Shown here: positions 16,596 to 24,616 of the stretch, in pieces
How positions within the stretch are numbered: position 1 is the stretch's first letter
Layout: each line of letters starts with the position of its first letter
Assembly (NCBI GenBank): GCA_027065385.1
Contig: JAMOOP010000093.1
Coordinates: forward strand, 1 to 39,536
Source: Campylobacteraceae bacterium
GTDB taxonomy: Bacteria; Campylobacterota; Campylobacteria; Campylobacterales; Sulfurovaceae
Length of the DNA: 39,536 nucleotides
Direction: 5' to 3'
The notes under the pieces: model-generated
Database searches by the model: none
What the model saw: the letters and a program-made list of their open reading frames with translations, nothing else
Told to the model about the DNA's origin: nothing
Translations under genes and position numbers: made by a program

Positions 16596-17726
16596 ATGAA
16601 AAAAGAAAAAATATATGATATTGTAGTAGTTGGTGCAGGAATTGCAGGTTGTTGTTCTGCTTATTTTTTAAAAAAAAAGGGTTTATCTGTTTTATTGGTA
16701 GATAGGTCAGGAGTTTCATCAACAGGAGGTTCATCAGCAGCTGGTGCATTTGTATCTCCTAAAATTGGTAAAGGCTCACAACTACAACAGCTTACAAATA
16801 AGGCTTTTGAATTTGCTAAAGATTTTTATATTAATAACTTTCCAAAATACTTTTATCAAACTGGTATTATTCGTATGCCAAAAGATAATAGTGATGCTAA
16901 AAAGTTTATAGAGTATAATAAGTTTAATAGTTCTAAAAAAGAATGGATAGATAGAGAGGAATTAGCTAAATACAACATTAAAGAAGATAATAGAAGCTTT
17001 TTATTTAAAGAGGCAGGAGTTTGTGATGCTCCTAATATGTGCAAAAATATTATAAAAGATATAGAGTATAGACAATATTTAGTAGAGAAGTTAATATATA
17101 AAGATGACTATTGGCAATTAGGAAAGATAAAAGCTAAAAAGGTAATCTTATCTACAGGATATGAAAATAGTCTATTTGATATGAGATATATGGGAGTAAA
17201 GGGAACATGGGGAAGTCGTGGAGATTATAAAAGCAGTTTAGATTTAAAAGTTAGTATGCACAAAAAAATCTCTATTTCAGCTAATATAAATGGAATAATA
17301 AAAGTTGGTGCAACACATGTAAAATCAAAAGAGCCATGTATTATTTGTAATGGAGAACCATTAAAAGAGTTAGAAACTATTGCATCAAATATGGTAAATA
17401 GTAAAGATTTTAAATTAAAAGAGACATTTTGTGGTATGCGTTCAGGCTCTAAAGACTATTTTCCTTTGGTTGGTGGTGTAATAGATGTTCCATTTATGTT
17501 AAAAAACTATCCCAAAATTCTAAAAGGTGCAAAACCTCCTATTAAAAAAATAGATAATCTATATATCTGCAATGGTTTAGGTGGAAGAGGTTTTGTTTTT
17601 GCCCCTTTAATGGCTAAAATATTAGCTAATTATATTGTAGATAATATAGAGATAGATAGTAGAGTAAATCCTAATAGATTATTTTTAAAGTGGTGTAGAA
17701 AATCTTCTGATTTAGATAGAAATTAA
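16596..17726 (+). CDS. mnmC: MnmC2-type FAD oxidoreductase (tRNA cmnm5U34 oxidase domain)
   Basis: 376 residues from MKKEKIYDIVVVGAGIAG. An N-terminal FAD-binding motif (GAGIAG) is followed by SSAAGAFVSPKI and AFEFAKDFY, then CGMRSGSKDYFPLVGG, GLGGRGFVFAPLMAKILA and VNPNRLFLKW near the C-terminus. These match the C-terminal (oxidase) half of bifunctional MnmC, which removes the carboxymethyl group of cmnm5(s2)U34 in tRNA to give nm5(s2)U. The methyltransferase half (MnmC1) is absent, so this is a stand-alone oxidase. A GTG/ATG further upstream (16488) is unlikely because it adds a hydrophobic non-homologous leader. It ends 4 bases inside the convergent cytochrome gene. Confidence 0.78.
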   Translation: MKKEKIYDIVVVGAGIAGCCSAYFLKKKGLSVLLVDRSGVSSTGGSSAAGAFVSPKIGKGSQLQQLTNKAFEFAKDFYINNFPKYFYQTGIIRMPKDNSDAKKFIEYNKFNSSKKEWIDREELAKYNIKEDNRSFLFKEAGVCDAPNMCKNIIKDIEYRQYLVEKLIYKDDYWQLGKIKAKKVILSTGYENSLFDMRYMGVKGTWGSRGDYKSSLDLKVSMHKKISISANINGIIKVGATHVKSKEPCIICNGEPLKELETIASNMVNSKDFKLKETFCGMRSGSKDYFPLVGGVIDVPFMLKNYPKILKGAKPPIKKIDNLYICNGLGGRGFVFAPLMAKILANYIVDNIEIDSRVNPNRLFLKWCRKSSDLDRN

Positions 17727-18184
17727 ACTCCATATAAATCATGACATCGATTACATATATTTATAATATTTTCTATTTGTGGTTTTACCCACTCCATTTT
17801 TTTTACCTTGACTATTTTATATAGTTTTGTAATATCTTTAGTTAAAGCTTGGGATAATATAAAATAGTTATTATCTGCATCAGGATATAGAGACTCTATT
17901 TTTTTACTATCTGCAATAAACTCTTTTAATAGAGATTGAGTATTTTTCCCAAAAAACATATTCTCTTCACCCTCTTCTACTTCACTATTTAATTTAGAAA
18001 AAAGTATATAATCAAATTCACGCATAACCTTTTTTAACTCGCTATTTTCTGAAATAACCTTTTCCTCTTCTATAATAGTAGGTAAAGTAACAACTTTAGA
18101 ATTTATAGAAATACTATTTTTATTAAGAGAAGTACAACCACTTATTAGTAGAAGCAAAGTAGTTAATAAGTAAAAAAAACGCAT
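17723..18184 (-). CDS. Cytochrome c'-like lipoprotein (single heme near the C-terminus)
   Basis: 153 residues. Signal peptide with lipobox LISGC (Cys17), so membrane-anchored on the periplasmic side. The rest is predicted helical, and the single heme-binding motif CNRCH lies 5 residues from the C-terminus (in NICNRCHDLYGV). A C-terminal CxxCH in a helical protein of this size is the arrangement of class II cytochromes (c', c556, PF01322 type). Members can bind NO or transfer electrons; the role here is unknown. It converges on mnmC with a 4-base overlap. Confidence 0.65.
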   Translation of the reverse strand: MRFFYLLTTLLLLISGCTSLNKNSISINSKVVTLPTIIEEEKVISENSELKKVMREFDYILFSKLNSEVEEGEENMFFGKNTQSLLKEFIADSKKIESLYPDADNNYFILSQALTKDITKLYKIVKVKKMEWVKPQIENIINICNRCHDLYGV

Positions 18185-18252
18185 AATTATCTCTTTTATA
18201 TTTTATTTACTCTAATGGTAACCTCTTTTATATTAAAAAAAAGGCATTAAAA

Positions 18253-18792
18253 CTATAAAAAATAGCGAATAGAAGCAAACCCCTTAGCTCCATTCTCCTT
18301 ACACTCTTCTATCTGCTCATCAGTTAAAATTCCACCTAAAGCAATAACGGGAATATTGGCTCTTGATGCTATCTCTTTTAATACACCTAAACCTTTTGGT
18401 TTTCCTTTATTGGGTGTCTCAAAGATTGGGCTAAAGGTTATCATATCAGCTCCTAACTTTTCAGCCTCTTTAACTTCTGATAAAGTGTGAGTACTAACAA
18501 CTGTAAATAGTCCAAAAAATTTAGCTTTTTCTATAATATCAAATTGGGATGAGGTTAAATGAACACCGTCAGCTTTAAGAAGACAGGCTAAATCTATATC
18601 TCCATGAGTTAAGATTTGATCAAATTTATATTTTTTAGCTTCTGTTATAAAAGCTTTTGCATTTTCTTTATAATTAGTAGTATCTTTATCACGATATACT
18701 ATCATATCTGCCATCTTGGCAAATCGTTTTAAATCACTAGAGAGATTATCAAAATTTAGAGTGGTTGGGTCAGTGATAGCGTAAGCAATCAT
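18253..18792 (-). CDS. ThiE/TenI-like thiamine phosphate synthase family protein
   Basis: 179 residues, a TIM-barrel shorter than standard ThiE (about 210). YRDKDT (about 34-39, corresponding to the LREK region of ThiE), HLTSSQ, VVSTHTLSEVKEAEKLGAD, FSPIFETPNKGKPKGLG and IPVIALGGI are family motifs and include the phosphate-binding and pyrimidine-site regions. It may make thiamine phosphate or be a TenI-type relative. Two bases separate it from the upstream membrane-protein gene, which follows atpB. Confidence 0.75.
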   Translation of the reverse strand: MIAYAITDPTTLNFDNLSSDLKRFAKMADMIVYRDKDTTNYKENAKAFITEAKKYKFDQILTHGDIDLACLLKADGVHLTSSQFDIIEKAKFFGLFTVVSTHTLSEVKEAEKLGADMITFSPIFETPNKGKPKGLGVLKEIASRANIPVIALGGILTDEQIEECKENGAKGFASIRYFL

Positions 18793-18794
18793 GA

Positions 18795-19061
18795 CTATTT
18801 TTGTAACTCCACAAGCTCTTGGAGTAGTTTTGTATGTTTTTTAAGCTCTTCAAGCTTCTCTTGTCTCATTATAAAATACTCTAAAAAAAGTATCATAACA
18901 AAAAATGGTAAAGCCCCTAACATTGCACCAAAAAGTGCATATATAAGACCCACATCTAAAAAAGAGAAAAAAAGAGTTGATGCACCAATAAGGGCAAAAG
19001 CCCAAGATGCACCTAAAAGAAAGTTAATTAACAAACTTAAAAGAGGTGAGGATAATCGCAT
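18795..19061 (-). CDS. Small membrane protein downstream of atpB
   Basis: 88 residues, two or three membrane helices (about 5-30, 32-50 and 50-65) followed by a charged cytoplasmic tail (MRQEKLEELKKHTKLLQELVELQK is mostly helical and amphipathic). No named family recognised. It lies between atpB (11 bases) and the thiE-like gene (2 bases) and is probably co-transcribed with them. Confidence 0.7.
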   Translation of the reverse strand: MRLSSPLLSLLINFLLGASWAFALIGASTLFFSFLDVGLIYALFGAMLGALPFFVMILFLEYFIMRQEKLEELKKHTKLLQELVELQK

Positions 19062-19072
19062 AATAGATGCTT

Positions 19073-19762
19073 TTATAGTGCCTCTGAGTGTTCAGCGTCC
19101 ATTAAAACAGCTCCTGCTAAATAGACATAAATCAAAATCATAAATACAAATGTTTGAAGAAGTGCTGAAAATGTTAATAGTAAATAAGCAGGTAATGGTG
19201 CTACATAAGGAACTAACATTAAAAGTACCCATAAAAATAAATCATCACCCTTAATATTACCAAATAACCTGAAAGAGAGTGAGATAATTCTTGAAATATG
19301 AGATACTATCTCAATTGGAAACATTAGTGGTGCAAGTAGTTTTACAGGACCCATAAAATGAGCAAAGTAGTGAACTACACCATTTGTTCTAATACCCTCA
19401 TAGTTATAGTAAACAAATACTACTATTGCTAAAGGTAAAGTCACATTAATATTTGAAGTTGGAGACTCAAACCCAGGGATAATACCAATAACATTTGATA
19501 AAAATACAAAAATACCGACAGTTGCAACTAAAGGTAGATATTTTCTAGCCAACTCTTCACCTATAGTATCTTTTCCCATAGAAATTACACCACCAAGGTA
19601 CGCTTCCATAACATTTTGAGTACCTGTTGGTACAGCTCCTAGAGTTGTAGTGGCATATTTAGCCAACAGTACAGCTAAACCAGCCACTAATATTAAGTGG
19701 GCAATAACCATTCCTGCACCGTGTCCTGTTAATACACCCAAAAAAGTAAATACACCTTCCAT
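19073..19762 (-). CDS. atpB: F0F1 ATP synthase subunit a
   Basis: 229 residues with five or six membrane helices. The conserved Arg of the proton half-channels lies in [15 protein letters not shown], and the [11 protein letters not shown] and [21 protein letters not shown] segments are typical of subunit a. AGGATGG precedes the start. As in other Campylobacterota, atpB stands apart from the main atp operon. A TATAAT -10 candidate lies at 19802-19797 (minus strand). Confidence 0.95.
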   Translation of the reverse strand: MEGVFTFLGVLTGHGAGMVIAHLILVAGLAVLLAKYATTTLGAVPTGTQNVMEAYLGGVISMGKDTIGEELARKYLPLVATVGIFVFLSNVIGIIPGFESPTSNINVTLPLAIVVFVYYNYEGIRTNGVVHYFAHFMGPVKLLAPLMFPIEIVSHISRIISLSFRLFGNIKGDDLFLWVLLMLVPYVAPLPAYLLLTFSALLQTFVFMILIYVYLAGAVLMDAEHSEAL

Positions 19763-19796
19763 GTGTCCATCCTATTGTTATAAATAATTTTGAGGG

Positions 19797-19802
19797 ATTA
19801 TA
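19797..19802 (-). promoter_or_regulatory. Candidate -10 box of the atpB transcript
   Basis: TATAAT on the minus strand, 35 bases before the atpB ATG, in the 138-bp gap after lptB. No clear -35 box. Confidence 0.4.
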
Positions 19803-19900
19803 TCTTACAACCCCTTAGCCTTTCGTTATAGAAATTATAAATATAGATTAAGCCAAAAAGAGTCTTAATTAAATATTTAATTGAGTATTTTTGTTACATT

Positions 19901-20629
19901 TTAAAAATGAAAATTCTCACCTAAATAGTATTTTCTAACGCTACTATTATTCATAATCTCCTCACTTGTACCACTTGCCAACATCTCACCATTTCGCATA
20001 ACAAAAGCTTTATCACATATACCTAAGGTCTCTCTTACATTATGGTCTGTAATTAAAACCCCCATGTTAAGCTCTATAAGCTGTTTAATAATATGTTGTA
20101 TATCTTCAACTGATATTGGGTCAACACCTGCAAATGGTTCATCTAGTAACAAAAATTTAGGTCTTGCTACCAATGCCCTAGCAATTTCTACCCTTCTTCG
20201 CTCTCCACCACTAAGTTGAATACCATATCTTTTACGAATTGGCTCTATATTAAATAGAGTTAGTAAATCTTCAATTCTTTCAGCTATTAAATCTTTACTA
20301 AGTTTCATAGCTTTACCTGCCATAAGTAGGTTCTCTTCAACTGTTAAATCTTTAAATATACTAGACTCTTGAGGAAGATAGCCAATCCCTAATTTAGCTC
20401 TTGCACTTAGTGGAAGTTGTGTAATATCTTCACCATCTAAATAAACTTTACCACTTGTAACATCTGTAATTCCACAAATCATATAAAATGATGTACTCTT
20501 TCCTGCACCATTAGGGCCTAAAAGCCCTACAATCTCACCAGATGTAACTTTTAGTGATACACTATGAATAATTTTAGTTTTTTTAATAGTTTTTGATAGC
20601 TCTTTAGCCTCTAATATATGCTTTTCCAT
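19901..20629 (-). CDS. lptB: LPS export ABC transporter ATP-binding protein LptB
   Basis: 242 residues. Walker A GLLGPNGAGKST (about 35-46), signature LSGGERRRVEIARAL, Walker B FLLLDEPFAGVDP and the switch His in LITDHNVRETL are all intact. The sequence follows LptB more closely than other ABC ATPases (YLPQESSIFKDLTVEENL). It powers LPS extraction from the inner membrane with LptFG. It overlaps tsaE by one base. rpoN, which follows lptB in Campylobacter, is not here. Confidence 0.95.
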   Translation of the reverse strand: MEKHILEAKELSKTIKKTKIIHSVSLKVTSGEIVGLLGPNGAGKSTSFYMICGITDVTSGKVYLDGEDITQLPLSARAKLGIGYLPQESSIFKDLTVEENLLMAGKAMKLSKDLIAERIEDLLTLFNIEPIRKRYGIQLSGGERRRVEIARALVARPKFLLLDEPFAGVDPISVEDIQHIIKQLIELNMGVLITDHNVRETLGICDKAFVMRNGEMLASGTSEEIMNNSSVRKYYLGENFHF

Positions 20630-21042
20630 TAACCACTTTCTATAGTATATTTTCTTATATCTTTATAAGGCATAATTGTAACAGTAAAAATATTATAACC
20701 TGCACTTAGTAGCAACTCTTTTAAACTACTATCTCCCCACTCTATTAAGTGCCAACCACTTTTTTCAAACTCTTCAAAAAGTCCTAACTTCATAAACTCA
20801 CTATTCTCTATGCGATATAAATCATAATGAAAAAATTCCTCTCCATAACATTGTTGAAGTGAAAATGTAGGAGAAGTTACCTCATCTGCTAGACCTTTTG
20901 ATTTAGCTATAGCTTTTGTTAGAGTTGTTTTTCCTGAAGCTAGGTCTCCTGTTAGAAAGATTATGGCATTTTTTGGGAGAGTTTGGTTTAGATAGGTAGT
21001 TATTTTTGTTAGTTGGGTTTTTGGGGCTGTTATTGTTTTCAT
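20629..21042 (-). CDS. tsaE: tRNA threonylcarbamoyladenosine biosynthesis ATPase TsaE
   Basis: 137 residues. Walker A GDLASGKTT (about 32-40), TSPTFSLQQCYG, HYDLYRIE and HLIEWGD motifs are typical of TsaE (YjeE), the ATPase that works with TsaB and TsaD to make t6A37 of tRNA. It is followed with a one-base overlap by lptB and preceded by trpD after 9 bases. Confidence 0.93.
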   Translation of the reverse strand: MKTITAPKTQLTKITTYLNQTLPKNAIIFLTGDLASGKTTLTKAIAKSKGLADEVTSPTFSLQQCYGEEFFHYDLYRIENSEFMKLGLFEEFEKSGWHLIEWGDSSLKELLLSAGYNIFTVTIMPYKDIRKYTIESG

Positions 21043-21051
21043 GATTTTGCT

Positions 21052-22023
21052 TTATATCTTATTTGACAAATTAACAATAAACTCCAAATGCTCCAAAGCC
21101 CTACCACTCTCAATTCCACTTCTAGCTATCTCAAAAGCCTCTTGCATATCTCTAGCATCTCCATTGGCAAATATGGCATACCCTGCATTTAGTAAAACTA
21201 TATCTCTTTGTGCATTGGTGGCATGGTTTGAGAATATATCTCTAGTTATTATGGCATTCTCTTTTGCACTTCCTCCCAAAATTGCCTCTTTTGGAACTTT
21301 TTTAAATCCAAACCCCTCTGGATTAATTACACCTTTTGATATATGCCCACTCTCAATATAAGCAAAATCTGTATTTGAACTTAGTGATATTTCGTCCATT
21401 CCATCTTGGCTACTTACTACAAATGCTCTCTTTGTATCTAGTTCAACTAAAGCTTTTGCCATTTTTTCTATATAGTCTTGACTAAATACTCCTAAAAGAT
21501 ATTTTCTAGCCCCTGCTGGATTTGTAAGTGGGCCTAAGATATTAAATATGGTTCTATGTTCAATAGATTTTCTAATAGGCATAATATGCTTCATAGCAGG
21601 ATGGTGATTTATGGCAAATATAAAACAAAAACCACTCTCTTCTAACATTTTAACCTGCTCGGTTGGGTTTAGATTTAGATTAATTCCTAACTCTTCTAAT
21701 AAATCAGCAGAGCCTGATTTACTTGTAATACTTCTGTTTCCATGTTTTGCTACAACTAAACCTAAAGATGCTAAAAGAAGTGATACAGTAGTTGAGATAT
21801 TAAAACTTCCACTCATATCTCCCCCTGTTCCTACTATATCTATAGCTTTTTCTTGTAACTCTTTTGAGATAGGGAGTTTAATTGAGTGTTCTCTCATAAC
21901 TGATGAGGCTATTGCTATATCTTTGCTACTCTCACCTTTTTTATATAGCTCTATTAAAAACTCTCTTGCACTATCAAAACTCAACTCATTATTAAATAGT
22001 TTTTCAATATTTTCTCTTATCAT
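21052..22023 (-). CDS. trpD: Anthranilate phosphoribosyltransferase
   Basis: 323 residues. The PRPP-binding GTGGD (in VDIVGTGGDMSGSFNIST-like context), KHGNRSITSKSGSADLLEELG, the HPAMKHIMPIRK and NILGPLTNPA segments are all conserved, so it should transfer phosphoribose to anthranilate in tryptophan synthesis. Its ATG overlaps the end of the S4-domain gene by 4 bases. The other trp genes are not in the window. Confidence 0.95.
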   Translation of the reverse strand: MIRENIEKLFNNELSFDSAREFLIELYKKGESSKDIAIASSVMREHSIKLPISKELQEKAIDIVGTGGDMSGSFNISTTVSLLLASLGLVVAKHGNRSITSKSGSADLLEELGINLNLNPTEQVKMLEESGFCFIFAINHHPAMKHIMPIRKSIEHRTIFNILGPLTNPAGARKYLLGVFSQDYIEKMAKALVELDTKRAFVVSSQDGMDEISLSSNTDFAYIESGHISKGVINPEGFGFKKVPKEAILGGSAKENAIITRDIFSNHATNAQRDIVLLNAGYAIFANGDARDMQEAFEIARSGIESGRALEHLEFIVNLSNKI

Positions 22024-22268
22024 AATATCTCTTTTACATACTCATCTTTTTTTGTTTTTGGAATGGTTTTAGTTTTTGGAATATCTAAAACTTTATAATT
22101 TTTAGCACCCTTTAGGTACTCTATAGTTACCCTATCACCAATAGCCACATTTTTACTAGCTTTTGCCTTTAGTCCATTAATAAAAACTACTCCACTTTTA
22201 ACCATATCTGATGCTACTGTTCTTCTTTTTATAACATTAACAGATGCCAACCACTTATCTATACGCAT
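22020..22268 (-). CDS. S4-domain RNA-binding protein (Hsp15/RqcP-like)
   Basis: 82 residues. An S4 RNA-binding domain spans about 1-50 (MRIDKWLASVNVIKRRTVAS, VFINGLKAKAS, IGDRVTI), with a basic tail. Small stand-alone S4 proteins include HslR/Hsp15 and RqcP, which bind 50S subunits carrying stalled peptidyl-tRNA. AGGAGAG precedes the ATG. It overlaps trpD by 4 bases. Confidence 0.8.
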   Translation of the reverse strand: MRIDKWLASVNVIKRRTVASDMVKSGVVFINGLKAKASKNVAIGDRVTIEYLKGAKNYKVLDIPKTKTIPKTKKDEYVKEIL

Positions 22269-22278
22269 ATTCTCTCCT

Positions 22279-22437
22279 CTACATTGGAATAAATGATAAA
22301 ATTACCATTAAAATAAAAACAAAAACTATCCAATATATATATTTTTTCTTTCCACTCTTTAATGCCTTATAAAATAGAACAAAGAGTGCAATTATTAAAA
22401 ATATAAAACTACCAAACCAAATCTGAAATATATTCAC
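22279..22437 (-). CDS. 52-residue membrane protein with GTG start
   Basis: A short gene easily missed. It begins at a GTG that overlaps the TGA stop of the upstream small gene (GTGA, 4 bases), encodes two hydrophobic helices (FGSFIFLIIALFVLFY and YIYWIVFVFILMVILSFI) joined by a short basic loop (KALKSGKKK), and ends 10 bases before the S4 gene, whose ribosome site follows the stop. The positive-inside loop suggests that the loop faces the cytoplasm. No homolog is recognised. Coupling of start and stop and filling of an otherwise empty operon gap support it being real. Confidence 0.6.
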   Translation of the reverse strand: MNIFQIWFGSFIFLIIALFVLFYKALKSGKKKYIYWIVFVFILMVILSFIPM

Positions 22438-22643
22438 CTCTTAAGCTCCTCTTTTGCCAACTTATCTACCATTTTAATGCTCTCAAGAGCATTTTCTAAA
22501 ATCTTTTTAGTTGATGTTATCGGTTTTACTCGTAAATTAGTCTGCTTTTTATCTAATGCTTCATTCATTAAAATCTCCATAACTTCACTCTCTAACTCTT
22601 TATATATCTCTTGAAGTTTCTCTTCTATAAAAGCTACATTCAC
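22434..22643 (-). CDS. Small helical protein, GTG start, coupled to mog
   Basis: 69 residues, all-helical and charged (Glu/Lys-rich, amphipathic), with no named family. The start is a GTG that shares its first base with the TAG stop of mog (TAGTG), and its own TGA overlaps the next gene's GTG. Such tight coupling suggests co-translation with mog. Function unknown. Confidence 0.65.
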   Translation of the reverse strand: MNVAFIEEKLQEIYKELESEVMEILMNEALDKKQTNLRVKPITSTKKILENALESIKMVDKLAKEELKR

Positions 22644-23170
22644 TATTTACCCTTTGGTCTAAAGATTTTAATAACATCTTCATTAGCCTTCATATAAGCT
22701 CCACCAATCAAATCAATACAGTATGGCACAGCAGGAAAAACTGCATCTAAACACTCTTTTATAGATTTTGGTTTACCTGGTAGATTTATAATTAACGCTT
22801 CATTACAAATTCCTGCTGTCTGTCTTGATAGAATTGCAGTTGGTACATACTGTAAGCTAACAGCTCTCATCTGCTCTCCAAAGCCTGGTAAAAGTTTTGA
22901 GCAGACATTTTCAGTAGCTTCTGTTGTTACATCTCTTGGAGATGGTCCCGTTCCACCTGTTGTAACGATTAAATCACACTTGTGAGATAGCTCTAAAAGA
23001 GTACTCTCTATAGTTGGTTGTTCATCTGGAATACATCTATACTCATACTCACACTCATTTAAAAGATACTCATTAATCGTCTCCATAATAACTTTTCCTG
23101 AAATATCTTCATATATTCCTCTACTTGCTCTGTCACTCGTAGTAACCACTCCTATTTTAATTTTGTCCAT
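22643..23170 (-). CDS. mog: Molybdopterin adenylyltransferase (Mog/MogA family)
   Basis: 175 residues. MoCF-domain motifs are present: VTTSDRASRGIYEDISG, LIVTTGGTGPSPRDVTTEAT (with the GGTG site) and LPGKPKSIKECLDAVFPAVPYCI. It adenylates molybdopterin before metal insertion. Molybdoenzymes such as periplasmic nitrate reductase would be clients, which fits the denitrification genes nearby. First gene of the 19901-23170 run. Confidence 0.9.
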   Translation of the reverse strand: MDKIKIGVVTTSDRASRGIYEDISGKVIMETINEYLLNECEYEYRCIPDEQPTIESTLLELSHKCDLIVTTGGTGPSPRDVTTEATENVCSKLLPGFGEQMRAVSLQYVPTAILSRQTAGICNEALIINLPGKPKSIKECLDAVFPAVPYCIDLIGGAYMKANEDVIKIFRPKGK

Positions 23171-23338
23171 ATCTAATCCTAAAAATTTTTAGGAGATTAT
23201 AGCAAAAATAACAAGAAAGATGTATTTAAGCTTTTTGTTAAAGAAATATTATAATAGAATTTAAACCCATTATCAATAAGTTCAAAATTTAATTTTTAAT
23301 ATGCCCTACATTTCCTACTCTAAAATATCCCATCATAA
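23171..23338. other. Intergenic stretch left of the mobile scrapyard
   Basis: Upstream region of mog. The minus strand can be read as a short MGYFRVGNVGHIKN peptide next to the element end, but this is too short to assign. No gene or RNA seen. Confidence 0.3.
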
Positions 23339-23447
23339 TATCTTTTTCAATGGAAAATCATAGAAAACAGGATTTTTAACCCTATTTATGATTTTTCCAT
23401 ATCCCAAGTTTCACCTCACCTAAAAATCCTAACTATTTTTTAGAAAA
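23339..23447 (-). ncRNA. Right end of a degenerate IS200/IS605 element with omega-RNA-like module (copy 3)
   Basis: It follows the tnpB stop on the minus strand. It shares with the right end of the 419-bp repeats the core GTGAGGTGAAAC (23419-23408), the helix-B base (AATCATA 23393-23387 with TATGATT 23362-23356) and the tail to 23339; 28 contiguous bases (23339-23366) are identical to copy 2. The inner hairpin differs and is only about 3 bp. A second pairing, GATTTTT (minus strand, 23428-23422) with AAAAATC (23396-23390), stands where helix A does in copy 1, though it overlaps helix B. This is where a TnpB guide-RNA scaffold is expected. The assignment is inferred. Confidence 0.5.
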
Positions 23448-23783
23448 TTACCATTTAGATAATTTGACATATAGGAATTTAGCGTTTATATCTGCATTTT
23501 GTTTTTTTCCACAAAATCCACATATAAAAACTTCTTGTGATTTACGATTTTTCTTATCAATATAGTCACACTTACTACAAGTTTGTGGGGTATAAGCTGG
23601 ATTTACTTCTGTTATCTCTATATTATATCTCTCTTTAAGTGATTTAAACTTCTCCTCTATTGCTCTTTTTCCAAAATTGGATAGCATTCTATTTAACTTT
23701 TTTGAGAGTTTTGGAGAGGTAAAATTTAGTCTCTCAACTATAATCTCTTTTGGTTTATTATTTTTAACTATGTTATTAATACT
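23448..23783 (-). pseudogene. tnpB: tnpB C-terminal remnant (IS200/IS605 RNA-guided nuclease)
   Basis: About 112 residues corresponding to the last quarter of a TnpB (full length about 370-420). Visible: IVKNNKPKEIIVERLNF (the strand with the second RuvC acid position, Glu), EVNPAYTPQTCSKCDY with the first CxxC of the zinc ribbon, FICGFCGKKQNADINA with the second CxxC and the last RuvC Asp. The N-terminal two-thirds, including the first RuvC Asp, are gone; an in-frame stop lies just upstream and the sequence changes to an efflux-pump fragment. The first usable ATG would be at 23687. No TnpA transposase is nearby. Not expected to be active. Confidence 0.85.
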
Positions 23784-23886
23784 CTACCAACCTATTCTCA
23801 TTTAGTGTAATCTGATAGTTTCTCTCAAATCCCCCAATAGTAGCCACCTCACTTACCCCATCTATAGCCAAAAGAGCATACTTATA
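23776..23886 (-). pseudogene. Shard of an HME-RND efflux pump gene (CusA/CzcA-like)
   Basis: A 36-codon stretch reads KYALLAIDGVSEVATIGG followed by FERNYQITLNENRLVEY and a stop. It matches the porter-domain GVAEVASVGG...YQV segment of heavy-metal RND pumps (CusA/CzcA; about 1,030 residues). It begins at the boundary of repeat copy 2 and ends where the tnpB remnant starts, with no pump sequence visible on either side. It is a left-over of a pump gene broken by insertions and deletions. Confidence 0.7.
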
Positions 23887-24304
23887 ATAGTATCTTTTTC
23901 AATGGAAAATCATAGAAACCACAAAAATATCAAAAATGGTTTTTAATCTATGATACAATAATCTCCCATCTACTTTGGTTTCACCTCACTAGCTATTATT
24001 AAACCAATAAAATAACTTTCCTTTATAGGAATTGGCAGTTAAGGTGTCGTAGCCAAACTATTGTGGCTTAAGGTAATTGTTATTTAATACATGAATTCTA
24101 CTATTTTAGTTATTTTCATAAATTATTATTGCTAAACTTATAAAAATACATAAGTAAAACTAACAACTACTGCTGTATTATCGCTCAATATGATTTTTTA
24201 TCATACATATCAAGGATTTTCGATATTTTTTTGAATTTCACTAAAAACTTTTTAGTGACCACCAGCCTGAAATTGCTATATATATGGTGGATTGATATTA
24301 TATC
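23886..24304 (-). mobile_element. 419-bp non-coding repeat, copy 2 (inverted relative to copy 1)
   Basis: Reverse complement of 123-541 with three substitutions and no indels. The omega-RNA-like module occupies 23886-24000 on the minus strand (core 23989-23978). Its right end faces the CusA-like shard, and its left end (hairpins at 24242-24290) faces the phosphatase gene. None of the three changes falls in helix A or helix B; the core change makes copy 2 agree with the tnpB-linked module. Near identity of the copies means recent spread or gene conversion. Confidence 0.7.
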
Positions 24305-24616
24305 ACAATTAAAAACACAAGTCAATATTTTGAAATTTTTTTATTATGTAAATATTACTATTTAATAGTATATTTTTCTATAATATCAAATACATATTAA
24401 TGATACTACTTTTTTTCTTAAATGTTTTAATTTGTTATCTCTGTTTCTATTTCAAAAAGTGGGGAAATTTTTGGGTGTTGAAATTTGGATTTTTCGACAT
24501 CCTAATTTGAGACTATCAAAAAAATACCTAAAAATGTTTTTTCGTATCATTTTTATTTTGTTCCCTATGGGATTTGAAACTGAGTTTATTTATAGTAATA
24601 TATGTAAAGATAGATT
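24305..24616. other. Gene-free AT-rich stretch
   Basis: No credible gene. A 75-codon frame on the plus strand from 24432 has no ribosome site, an odd composition and overlaps the phosphatase end. No tRNA, repeat or hairpin of note. Confidence 0.4.
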
